Source of the DNA: CAVXXB01 sp963765585
GTDB lineage: Bacteria; Calditrichota; Calditrichia; JAJRVZ01
DNA: 64,000 nt
Assembly (NCBI GenBank): GCA_963765585.1
Contig: CAVXXB010000021.1
Coordinates: 204,758 to 268,757 of the forward strand
Reading direction: 5' to 3'
How positions within the stretch are numbered: position 1 is the stretch's first letter; the number at the start of each line of letters is the position of its first letter. Shown one piece after another: positions 29,315 to 36,337 of the stretch. The notes beneath the pieces were generated by a model. It was not told where the DNA came from. It was given only the letters and a program-made list of their open reading frames with translations, and made no database searches. The translations under genes were made by a program, and so were the position numbers.

Positions 29315-30034
29315 TTAAATATTTTTTATTCTGAAAAGATTAATCCCTGAAATAGCTGAGATCACTGCCGTCTCGGTACGTAATCTATGTTCTCCCAATG
29401 ACACGGGATCAAAACCTTCATTTTGCGCCAGTTGGATCTCATCTTCAGTGAATCCGCCTTCGGGCCCAATAAGTATAATGATGTCTGATTTTGACTCATT
29501 TTGCCAGGCTTCCAGCGATTGTAAAAATGCACCGGTGTCGCTTTGATGTGCAATAAATTTAGACGGGATATTCCTGGTATGATGAATTAAGTCAGAAAGT
29601 TGCTTAAAACATGTAATACCCGGGAGATGGTACCGCAGGCTTTGTTTGATCGCCTGACGGGTGATTTTTTCCCATCTGGAAATATTATCTGTGTAATAAT
29701 TACTGTTTTTTCCGGCAAACAGGTGAAAATGACTAACACCTAATTCTGTGCATTTTTCGACAAGATAATCCAGCCGTGCCTGTTTTATAAATCCGACTCC
29801 AAGATGAACTCGTGGCTCAGCTGCGGGCACTTTTGTTACCTGGTCATACTGAACAATCAGTTCCGGATGAGATCGGGTAATGTGCCCGGAATACAGATTC
29901 CCCTGACCATCAGTGAAATCTATGCTGTCACCGGTTTTTTTGCGCAGGGTTTTGAGAATATGCTTGCGTTCAAACTCGTCAAACTGCGCAGACCCGGCAT
30001 TGATCAATTGTGAATTAGTAAAGAACAATTCCAT
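29315..30034 (-). CDS. rsmE: 16S rRNA m3U1498 methyltransferase
   Basis: A 239-residue SPOUT methyltransferase from ATG 30034 (MELFFTNSQL), the normal family start; the open frame extends 45 codons upstream through low-complexity hydrophobic sequence that is not part of the family. The knot motifs are IILIGPEGGFTEDEI and SLGEHRLRTETAVISAI. It methylates U1498 of 16S rRNA in assembled small subunits. No good Shine-Dalgarno is visible. Confidence 0.93.
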   Translation of the reverse strand: MELFFTNSQLINAGSAQFDEFERKHILKTLRKKTGDSIDFTDGQGNLYSGHITRSHPELIVQYDQVTKVPAAEPRVHLGVGFIKQARLDYLVEKCTELGVSHFHLFAGKNSNYYTDNISRWEKITRQAIKQSLRYHLPGITCFKQLSDLIHHTRNIPSKFIAHQSDTGAFLQSLEAWQNESKSDIIILIGPEGGFTEDEIQLAQNEGFDPVSLGEHRLRTETAVISAISGINLFRIKNI

Positions 30035-30458
30035 AATTAACACAGAAATATGTGAATTATTAAAATTAAAAGCAATATCGAAAAGTAAAGAAATAAGATA
30101 AAAGAAAAAAGACATAAAGATAGAAAGTGACAGAGACGAAGAAATGAAAAAGAAGAGAAAAAGTGACATAGTGACAAAGTCCCTTAGTCCCTAAGTCCCT
30201 GAGCACTGAATCATTTGCGGAATTTAGTCGGAGTCATCCTGTCCCGGAACGGGATCCTATGGATAAGGACCTTTTACCCGTAGCAAAATATAGTTAAATG
30301 CGGATCAGCTAAAGATTAACCGCAGAGAACGCGGAGGAGGCGCCGAGTACGCAGAGGAAAAAATGTTTAATATCTTTGCGGTCTTTGTGTTGGCCCTTTG
30401 CGTCTTAGCGGTTAAAAAAAGTTATTCTGTAAGATGTGTATTCCCTGGACTGAGGGAC
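30035..30458. repeat. Repeat-filled intergenic region
   Basis: No gene. It includes an AGGACCTT/CCCGGAACGGGATCC palindrome near 30245 and an inverted pair TTAACCGCAGAGAACGCGGAGG (about 30317) with CTTTGCGTCTTAGCGGTTAA (about 30396), another member of the ACCGC-ended repeat family. A GGGACTCAGGGACT simple repeat overlaps the end of the thioredoxin-like gene. Confidence 0.6.
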
Positions 30459-30734
30459 TCAGGGACTCAGGGACTTTTGTAACTGTCCTATCTCCGCCAG
30501 GATCTTCTCCCTGGATTGGAATCCGGGTCGGACAGCCATGGCCTTATTGTCTACTAAATAGACCAGAGTGGGCGCTGATTTTACACCATACTTTAGTGCA
30601 TCAACAAAATCGGTTGTGATTATCCTGGCCTCGTATTCAATTTTACTGTTTTCTTTAAGTTCCTCAAGAATCCGATCTTGTGTAGTGCAAATTGAACACG
30701 TTGGGCTGGCGTAGTGTATAATTTTTACTTGCAT
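30459..30734 (-). CDS. Thioredoxin-fold small protein
   Basis: A 91-residue thioredoxin-like protein with the active-site CSIC (YASPTCSICTTQD) after the first strand and the cis-proline in SAPTLVYLV. This is the size of glutaredoxin-like thioredoxins. It is cytoplasmic with no signal peptide. It probably reduces or shuttles disulfides; the partner is unknown. It lies alone between repeat blocks. Confidence 0.8.
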   Translation of the reverse strand: MQVKIIHYASPTCSICTTQDRILEELKENSKIEYEARIITTDFVDALKYGVKSAPTLVYLVDNKAMAVRPGFQSREKILAEIGQLQKSLSP

Positions 30735-30798
30735 ATGACTGGCTTTAAATTATCACATTTTTTTTATAAATTCTATATTGATAGTGTTAAAAAATGAA

Positions 30799-30961
30799 AC
30801 CACAGAGAACACAGAGAAAAAGATTATAAATTAGGGATTAGAGATTAAACGTTAGTCGTATGTGATTTATAGGTGAGACATCAGTAATTTATAACTATTT
30901 AAATTTCTATATAGATTAATTCAAATATATTTCTTGTATTACACTCAGTGTTCTCTGTGGT
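30799..30961. repeat. Inverted repeat pair upstream of kdsA
   Basis: ACCACAGAGAACACAGAG at 30799-30816 is matched in inverse by CTCAGTGTTCTCTGTGGT at 30944-30961, about 130 bases apart. This is a dispersed repeat type rather than an operator. Confidence 0.6.
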
Positions 30962-30997
30962 TATGCTTTTAATATTTGCTATTGTTGAGGAGAATAA

Positions 30998-31846
30998 ATG
31001 AAAGTAGTAGAAGTCGGAAATATAAAAATTGGTGAAACACATCCTCTGGCCCTGATCGCCGGACCATGTGTGATTGAATCAGCAGATATTGTTCTGAAAA
31101 CAGCGGAAGAAATAAAGCAAATTGCCGATCGTCTTGGATTTCCTTTTATTTTTAAATCATCCTATTTAAAAGATAACCGTTCATCGGTTGAAACCTATCA
31201 GGGCCCAGGGCTGGATGAAGGATTGAAAATCCTGGACCAGGTGAAGCAAAAGATCGGGGTTCCGGTTCTGTCTGATATCCATGATGCCCATGATGCGGAA
31301 GCCTGCGGCCAGGTGTTGGATGTAATCCAAATTCCGGCATATCTTTCGATGCAAAGCAGTCTGGCCCTGGCGGTTGCCAAAACCGGTAAGGTGGTAAATA
31401 TAAAAAAAGGGCAATTTCTGCATCCCGCCGATATAATGCATGTAATAAATAAAATGAAAACGGTTGGCAATGACAATGTTCTGCTAACAGATCGAGGCAC
31501 TTTTTTTGGTTATCATAATCTTGTGCTTGATATGCGGAATTTAAAAGTGATGCGTGATCTGGGCTATCCGGTAGTTCTGGATCCCACGCATTCGATCAGA
31601 AAATATGGCGTAAGCAGCAGCGACAAGCGGGGCGGGGCAAAGGAATTTATTTTTTCCCTGAGCCGGGCAGGTGTAGCCACAGGTGTGGACGCTATTTTTA
31701 TTGAAGCCCATCCGGATTGTGACAACGCACTCTGCGATGCTGCAAGTATGCTGCCTCTCCAAAGATTAGAGGCATTGTTAAGGCAAGTGAAACAGATTGA
31801 TGAAATAGTTAAGCCAATATTGGCTGAGGATGAGGTGGGGCTGTAG
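30998..31846 (+). CDS. kdsA: 3-deoxy-8-phosphooctulonate synthase
   Basis: A 282-residue TIM-barrel enzyme that makes KDO-8-phosphate from arabinose-5-phosphate and phosphoenolpyruvate for lipopolysaccharide core. It contains AGPCVIES, KSSYLKDNRSS, the middle IPAYLSMQSSL, DRGTFFGYHNLVLD and VLDPTHSIRKYG. C24 in AGPC is the residue that marks the metal-dependent class (Asn in the metal-independent E. coli type). GGAG precedes the ATG. Its presence supports an LPS-bearing cell. Confidence 0.96.
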   Translation: MKVVEVGNIKIGETHPLALIAGPCVIESADIVLKTAEEIKQIADRLGFPFIFKSSYLKDNRSSVETYQGPGLDEGLKILDQVKQKIGVPVLSDIHDAHDAEACGQVLDVIQIPAYLSMQSSLALAVAKTGKVVNIKKGQFLHPADIMHVINKMKTVGNDNVLLTDRGTFFGYHNLVLDMRNLKVMRDLGYPVVLDPTHSIRKYGVSSSDKRGGAKEFIFSLSRAGVATGVDAIFIEAHPDCDNALCDAASMLPLQRLEALLRQVKQIDEIVKPILAEDEVGL

Positions 31847-31858
31847 GATATGCATTGG

Positions 31859-31949
31859 TATTCGCCTCTCGGTTCTCGTGCTGGATGCTGGGCACTCGGT
31901 ACTCGGTACTGGATGCTGGATGCGGGTTGGTGAACAAATATTTGGTACA
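31859..31949. repeat. Left copy of a ~100-bp inverted repeat
   Basis: It reads TTCGCCTCTCGGTTCTCG...GCTGGATGCTGG...GGTTGGTGAACAAATA...GGTAC. The reverse complement, with about 75 extra bases inserted, is at 36044-36200. The pair brackets the TlpA, tRNA-Leu and GDPD segment. Confidence 0.7.
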
Positions 31950-32011
31950 AGCATAATAATTCCGAATGGGTTAAATAATATTAATCGGACTTATCAGCTG
32001 GAAAAATGTGA

Positions 32012-32063
32012 CGTAGGGACACGGTACCCGTTAACGGGATCTCCGACATGCCGTGTCCCTACG
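32012..32063. repeat. Nested palindromic repeat upstream of the TlpA-type gene
   Basis: Outer arms CGTAGGGACACGG (32012-32024) and CCGTGTCCCTACG (32051-32063) enclose a second perfect palindrome CCCGTTAACGGG (32027-32038). The inner element resembles palindromes seen inside the tRNA-like repeats at 32.8-33.6 kb. Confidence 0.75.
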
Positions 32064-32118
32064 CAGGATGTTGTTGATCGGATTTATAATGTGGGAAATA
32101 ATAGGAGAAATTTAAATT

Positions 32119-32622
32119 ATGAAATATCGGGGTTTGATCATGTACTTCGTTATTCTAATAGTTATGAGTGGTTGTGTGGAAAAACCCGCACGACAATCAC
32201 TTGGCAAGGCAGCACCTTTTAGATTAATTGATGCGGATTCAACCTATCGTCAATTGACTGATTTTAAAAGCAAAATTGTCATGATTCATTTTTGGGCCGA
32301 CTGGTGTCCGCACTGCCGGCAGGAATTTCCGGAATTACAAAAAGCCTTTGATACACTCAAGGATCAGGGACTTTTAATTGTTGGGATTAACTCCGGGCAA
32401 CCATTTGAACATATGATAGGTATTCAACAGGAATTTAACCTGACATTCCCCATGCTCTCGGATGAAGAAGCCATTACGGCAAAAAAGTATAAGGTATCCG
32501 GATTACCCGCCAGTTTTTATATTGATAAAGATGGAAATATTCTGCAAAGTGAAGTCGGTTGGGTTACAGAAGAAAAGATAGTTGAGACCTACAAGCAATT
32601 AACGTCCGCACCATCGTCCTGA
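32119..32622 (+). CDS. TlpA-type thioredoxin-like lipoprotein
   Basis: A 167-residue lipoprotein with a lipobox (ILIVMSGC-V) and a TlpA/ResA-like thioredoxin domain holding the WCPHC active site in FWADWCPHCRQEF. The family's inserted hairpin (NSGQPFEHMIGIQQEF) and cis-proline (SGLPASFYID) are visible. It likely reduces disulfides or apocytochrome cysteines in the periplasm. GGAG precedes the ATG. The gene stands alone. Confidence 0.88.
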   Translation: MKYRGLIMYFVILIVMSGCVEKPARQSLGKAAPFRLIDADSTYRQLTDFKSKIVMIHFWADWCPHCRQEFPELQKAFDTLKDQGLLIVGINSGQPFEHMIGIQQEFNLTFPMLSDEEAITAKKYKVSGLPASFYIDKDGNILQSEVGWVTEEKIVETYKQLTSAPSS

Positions 32623-32771
32623 TTGGTTGACATTAAAGTGGGATGTGGGTAAATTCAAAATCTTGGAATTAGAGATTAGAAATTAGAAATGAGAGATTTG
32701 AATTGAAGCTTTACCAAAAAGCAATCTGTAAATCTCTAATCCCTCATCTGTAATCTCTAATCATTATTCTT

Positions 32772-33147
32772 GCCGAAGTGGTGGAATTGGTAGACACGGC
32801 CCGTGAAACGGGCTCCGAGTGAAACGTGAGCGGGCTCACCGAATATTATAAATGTGTTAAATCAGGCCGAAGTGGTGGAATTGGTAGACACGGCCCGTGA
32901 AACGGGCTCCGAGTGAAACGTGAGCGGGCTCACCGAATATTATAAATGTGTTAAATCAGGCCGAAGTGGTGGAATTGGTAGACACGGCCCGTGAAACGGG
33001 CTCCGAGTGAAACGTGAGCGGGCTCACCGAATATTATAAATGTGTTAAATCAGGCCGAAGTGGTGGAATTGGTAGACACGGCCCGTGAAACGGGCTCCGA
33101 GTGAAACGTGAGCGGGCTCACCGAATATTATAAATGTGTTAAATCAG
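32772..33147 (+). repeat. Four identical 94-bp tandem repeats made of partial tRNA-Leu sequence
   Basis: Units start at 32772, 32866, 32960 and 33054 and look identical. Each begins with the first 26-27 bases of the tRNA-Leu that follows (acceptor 5' strand GCCGAAG and the D arm). Then comes a hairpin GGCCCGTGAAACGGGCT in place of the anticodon arm, TCCGAGTGAAA shared with the real variable arm, a second hairpin GTGAGCGGGCTCAC, and AATATTATAAATGTGTTAAA. None has the T arm or the acceptor 3' strand, so none can fold as a complete tRNA. With a 7-base loop reading, the anticodon position would be GAA. Confidence 0.85.
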
Positions 33148-33233
33148 GCCGAAGTGGTGGAATTGGTAGACACGACGGATTCAAAATCCGTTCCGAGTGA
33201 AATCGGGTGGGGGTTCAAGTCCCCCCTTCGGTA
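33148..33233 (+). tRNA. tRNA-Leu (CAA)
   Basis: An 86-base class II tRNA. The acceptor GCCGAAG pairs with CTTCGGT, with discriminator A. The anticodon stem ACGGA/TCCGT encloses the loop TTCAAAA, giving anticodon CAA. A long variable arm (TCCGAGTGAAATCGGG) and a T arm GGGGGTTCAAGTCCCCC follow. CCA is not encoded. It is the only complete tRNA of the locus and follows directly after the four partial copies. Confidence 0.95.
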
Positions 33234-33275
33234 CGAAATTTGCTGTGATCTTTAATTGGGTCACAGCATTTTTTT
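33221..33275 (+). repeat. 55-bp direct repeat: tRNA 3' end plus terminator (also at 33598-33652)
   Basis: The 3' end of tRNA-Leu (CCCCCCTTCGGTA), the spacer and the whole terminator recur exactly at 33598-33652, 377 bases downstream. The repeat pair brackets the GIY-YIG gene, like the att-type duplication of an element inserted at a tRNA 3' end, or the footprint of a tandem tRNA duplication. Confidence 0.85.
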
Positions 33276-33277
33276 TT
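33240..33277 (+). terminator. Rho-independent terminator after tRNA-Leu
   Basis: TGCTGTGA and TCACAGCA pair around TCTTTAATTGGG and run into nine Ts. It ends the tRNA transcript. An identical copy lies at 33618-33652 beyond the GIY-YIG gene. Confidence 0.9.
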
Positions 33278-33288
33278 GGTGGATTGAG

Positions 33289-33540
33289 ATGTTCTATGTA
33301 TATGTATTAAAAAGCGAAAAGGATGGCAATTATTATATTGGTCAGACGAACAATCTTGAATCAAGAATTCGAAGACATAATCTGGGTTATGTAGTTTCAA
33401 CGAGAAACCGAAAACCGCTCAGTTTGGTTTATTTTGAGGAAGTCCCAAATCGTAGTCAGGCGATGCGCCGCGAAAAATTTTTAAAATCCGGAGAAGGCCA
33501 CAAATATATTAAAGCAAAAATGGTAGACGCGGCCCGTTAA
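33289..33540 (+). CDS. GIY-YIG nuclease-domain protein in the tRNA-Leu locus
   Basis: An 83-residue stand-alone GIY-YIG domain from ATG 33289 (MFYVYVLKSEK); the longer frame from 33256 overlaps the terminator. It has YVYVLKSE and YYIGQTNNLESRIRRH (catalytic Tyr and Arg), and EEVPNRSQAMRREKFLKS with the metal-binding Glu, as in the YhbQ/UPF0213-like family. The last codons (MVDAAR) are read from the degenerate tRNA sequence that follows, so its natural C-terminus has been replaced or fused. Such proteins cut DNA; a homing-type activity on tRNA genes is inference from context. Confidence 0.85.
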   Translation: MFYVYVLKSEKDGNYYIGQTNNLESRIRRHNLGYVVSTRNRKPLSLVYFEEVPNRSQAMRREKFLKSGEGHKYIKAKMVDAAR

Positions 33541-33610
33541 ACGGGCTACAGGTGATACCATGTGAGGGTTCAAGTCGAAGATCCCGTTCAACGGGAGCCC
33601 CCCTTCGGTA
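33519..33610 (+). pseudogene. Degenerate tRNA-Leu
   Basis: It starts within the D arm (AATGGTAGACGC), then has GGCCCGTTAAACGGGCT where the anticodon arm should be (a 7-base loop reading gives TAA at the anticodon position), a short variable region, and GAGGGTTCAAGT of the T arm. A 22-base insertion holding the palindrome CCCGTTCAACGGG interrupts the T arm before CCCCCCTTCGGTA. The acceptor 5' strand is missing. It is not functional as a standard tRNA. Confidence 0.75.
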
Positions 33611-33617
33611 CGAAATT

Positions 33618-33652
33618 TGCTGTGATCTTTAATTGGGTCACAGCATTTTTTT
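33618..33652 (+). terminator. Second copy of the tRNA-Leu terminator
   Basis: The same stem TGCTGTGA/TCACAGCA followed by seven Ts, part of the 55-bp direct repeat. It would end transcription through the GIY-YIG gene and the degenerate tRNA. Confidence 0.85.
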
Positions 33653-33747
33653 GTAGTAATATATTCTTGATTAAGTGAGCTAAAAAATGTATTCTTTTCA
33701 ATAATTCTTCATAGCTACATCAGTCTCATTAGAAAGGACCGAATCAA

Positions 33748-35991
33748 ATGAGTTTGATATCCTACGGGAAATATGGTATAAAAAAATATATCGATACCAT
33801 TTGTTTCATTCTGTTTATAATTATCCTCACTGCGTCAATAAGCAGCTGCGGTCGTCACAGTGTGCTGCTACAGGCACCGGATTTACTGGATGAAACGCCA
33901 GCCTTTAATACGGGATTTTACACGGTTTATGATAGGATCGATGGTGTAACCAGCACCTCAGCCGGTAACCCCTTTTTAGGGAGTATGATTTATTTATATA
34001 AGGACCAGTTTTTTATCGATGGATCGTTTTTTACCGGGATCAAAGGCTCTTTCCTGCCAGATTATTATATCGCAAGCAAAAAAGTAGACGATCAGGTATA
34101 CCACTATTGGTATAAATTGGATGATGAAGACAATACAGGTAGTATTGTAATCGAATCTGTCGATCGGGATGAGATAACTCTCAGTTTGAGTGCGCCAGAC
34201 GGAAAAACAGATCATGTTACGCTTCGCTACTATGCATCGAACATCTGGAAGCCAGAAGTCAAAACAATCACCATTGCGCACCGTGGCCTTTGTTATCAGC
34301 CACCAACTAATTATGACGGCATTTATCCGGCTAACACGATACCCGGTTTTGAGAATGCCCTTCGTGCTGGCTATGAAGGATTTGAATTGGATGTAAGGTT
34401 GACCAAAGACAAGCGATTTATGGTCAGCCACGACGAGGATCTTCGCGTGGCAACTACGGTACGTGGATCTGTTGCTGAAAAAAACCTGGAGGAATTCAAA
34501 AATATTCTGGTTGTGCAAAGTGCACCCATACCGGAGAAAAGATCCTCTGCCAGACCGGCCTATATTGCAGCCCCGATGGCGTCACTAAAAGAGGTCCTGG
34601 ATGAATTCCTGGATGATAAAAGACTGCATACAATTGTTGTTGATATTAAGCCTGATGTAGATGAAGACATTCTTAGTGCAGCGGCGCATGATTTTACTGG
34701 TCTCACTGATGAACAACAGAAAAAAATCCTGTTCCTCACCCGGTCTGAAACTGTGGCCCGGGGCCTTAAGGATCTTGTGCCCGGTTCAGATATTGCCCTT
34801 GAGGGGCCGCTGGGTACGGAACCAACCGATCCCGAAAAATGGACTTCTTTTATTCCGGAGGCGGTGGGCGAACCACGCATGTCCCATAATACGGTTTCAT
34901 TTGGAGCAAATTGGATACTGGCATTAAAATCTGAGGAAGAAAGCCTGGTAAAATTAAAATTGGTTGATTCATTGAGTCAGACTTTTGATTATAAACTTTG
35001 TTATTGGACTTTTTCCAAAGACTGGCGGATCAACTTTCTCAGAGAAAATGAATTTTTTCCTGACTATATATTACTTGATGTACCTTTTTACAAAATGGGT
35101 TTACAGCAGTTACGCTTTACAGACGGAAAAGGTCTGCATCTTTCAAAGGATAAAAAACCATTTTTTGAACTGGACAGATACCCGGTCTACAAAGATGTTC
35201 TTGACGAGCATGTAAGTGATTTTTGGTTTAAATCACGTCAGATGTATGAAATCAATTATGGTGTAGGCACACCAAAGCATTCAAATTTTGATAAGGATTT
35301 TGCTGCAGTCGGTCAGATTGAGTTGAAGGTAGGTAGGAGCGAGATCGATAAATTTTCCAGTACAAATGTGGAATTAAGTAACCGGTATCTTTTCTTATCA
35401 TATTTGAGTTCATCCATTCATGCTGAAGATGCGTCCGGAGAAGAAATAACCACCACATCATATAGATTTGGTCTTGGCACAACTGACGGTATCGGATATA
35501 CGGCGGGTCAAGATTTCTCGATTTCACCTTATGTAGGCCAGGCATTTGTCTGGACCAGACTGACCGATTTCAGTAGTTCACTAGAACCTGGACCAGGTGA
35601 AACACCCTCAGATGATTACAACATTCTTGAACAATACACAGGCCGTTTTCGTTTTGGTGACCGCGCCACCTATGGTCTTAAAAGCGAGATTTCTTCTCTG
35701 ATTCAGGTAAATGCCCATTATGAGACGGCGGTGATATATCCACGCCATCTCTTCTGGAAATGGTCGGGAAGTTTTATTATTTCTCAATTGGGATATGGTT
35801 TGCTTTCCCATTTCACAAATGATTTTGTCAATGAGCAACCCGTTCTCGGTCCGGTTATAAATTTTGTTCTTAAATCTGCTTATCTCTATGGTTATTATAT
35901 CCTCAGGAAGGATAATATGAACTGGCCATTTAATACTGATACACCGCTGCGCTACGAAGTGGTGAATCTGGGAATCAGTTTTGTACTGTAG
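33748..35991 (+). CDS. Glycerophosphodiester phosphodiesterase lipoprotein with C-terminal barrel-like region
   Basis: A 747-residue envelope protein. The lipobox is ASISSC-G (C34). A GDPD domain starts near 174 with catalytic IAHRG (H178), the metal ligands E213 and D215 (FELDVRLTKD) and H228 in MVSHDEDL, so it should hydrolyse glycerophosphodiesters to glycerol-3-phosphate and an alcohol. From about 500 the sequence changes to alternating amphipathic strands ending in VVNLGISFVL, like an outer-membrane barrel. GDPD proteins are usually about 250-350 residues, so the extra 250 C-terminal residues are unusual. AAAGGA precedes the ATG. Confidence 0.8.
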   Translation: MSLISYGKYGIKKYIDTICFILFIIILTASISSCGRHSVLLQAPDLLDETPAFNTGFYTVYDRIDGVTSTSAGNPFLGSMIYLYKDQFFIDGSFFTGIKGSFLPDYYIASKKVDDQVYHYWYKLDDEDNTGSIVIESVDRDEITLSLSAPDGKTDHVTLRYYASNIWKPEVKTITIAHRGLCYQPPTNYDGIYPANTIPGFENALRAGYEGFELDVRLTKDKRFMVSHDEDLRVATTVRGSVAEKNLEEFKNILVVQSAPIPEKRSSARPAYIAAPMASLKEVLDEFLDDKRLHTIVVDIKPDVDEDILSAAAHDFTGLTDEQQKKILFLTRSETVARGLKDLVPGSDIALEGPLGTEPTDPEKWTSFIPEAVGEPRMSHNTVSFGANWILALKSEEESLVKLKLVDSLSQTFDYKLCYWTFSKDWRINFLRENEFFPDYILLDVPFYKMGLQQLRFTDGKGLHLSKDKKPFFELDRYPVYKDVLDEHVSDFWFKSRQMYEINYGVGTPKHSNFDKDFAAVGQIELKVGRSEIDKFSSTNVELSNRYLFLSYLSSSIHAEDASGEEITTTSYRFGLGTTDGIGYTAGQDFSISPYVGQAFVWTRLTDFSSSLEPGPGETPSDDYNILEQYTGRFRFGDRATYGLKSEISSLIQVNAHYETAVIYPRHLFWKWSGSFIISQLGYGLLSHFTNDFVNEQPVLGPVINFVLKSAYLYGYYILRKDNMNWPFNTDTPLRYEVVNLGISFVL

Positions 35992-36337
35992 CGGGCGTCG
36001 CCCGCGGCTAGTAATGTTTATCCCCTTCGGGGTTAATAAAAATGTACCATATGTTTGTTCACCAACCGGCATCCAGTATCCAGTAGCGAGTGCCCGGTGC
36101 CGATTGAAAAACAACCCCCTAACCCCCTTTTTTAAGGGGGAACCGATGTAGCCTATATCCAGCATCCAGCAACGAGAACCGAGAGGCGAGTATCGAGCAC
36201 CGAGTGCATCGCATCATGCATCTTGTATCCCACACCCTATATTTTTTTTGTTTTTTTATCGGAAATTTAATAAAATAAAAATCTATATTTTTTAATGTAT
36301 CATACTGATACAAAATCCTGACAATAAAGAAGAAAAG
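35992..36337. repeat. Intergenic repeats including the right copy of the ~100-bp inverted repeat
   Basis: No gene. GCGGGCGTCGCCCGC and CCCCTTCGGGG hairpins follow the GDPD stop. From 36044 to 36200 lies the reverse complement of 31859-31949 (GTACCATATGTTTGTTCACC ... CGAGAGGCGAGTA), interrupted by a CCCCCTTTTTTAAGGGGG stem. A GAGTGCATCGCATCATGCATC tail and an AT-rich promoter region precede the activator gene. Confidence 0.65.

Noticed and set aside
32772..33147. CRISPR array
   Set aside because: The 94-bp units are contiguous with no variable spacers, and they match tRNA-Leu; no cas genes are nearby.
33240..33277. Riboswitch-like hairpin
   Set aside because: It is a simple terminator stem with a T-run directly after a tRNA.
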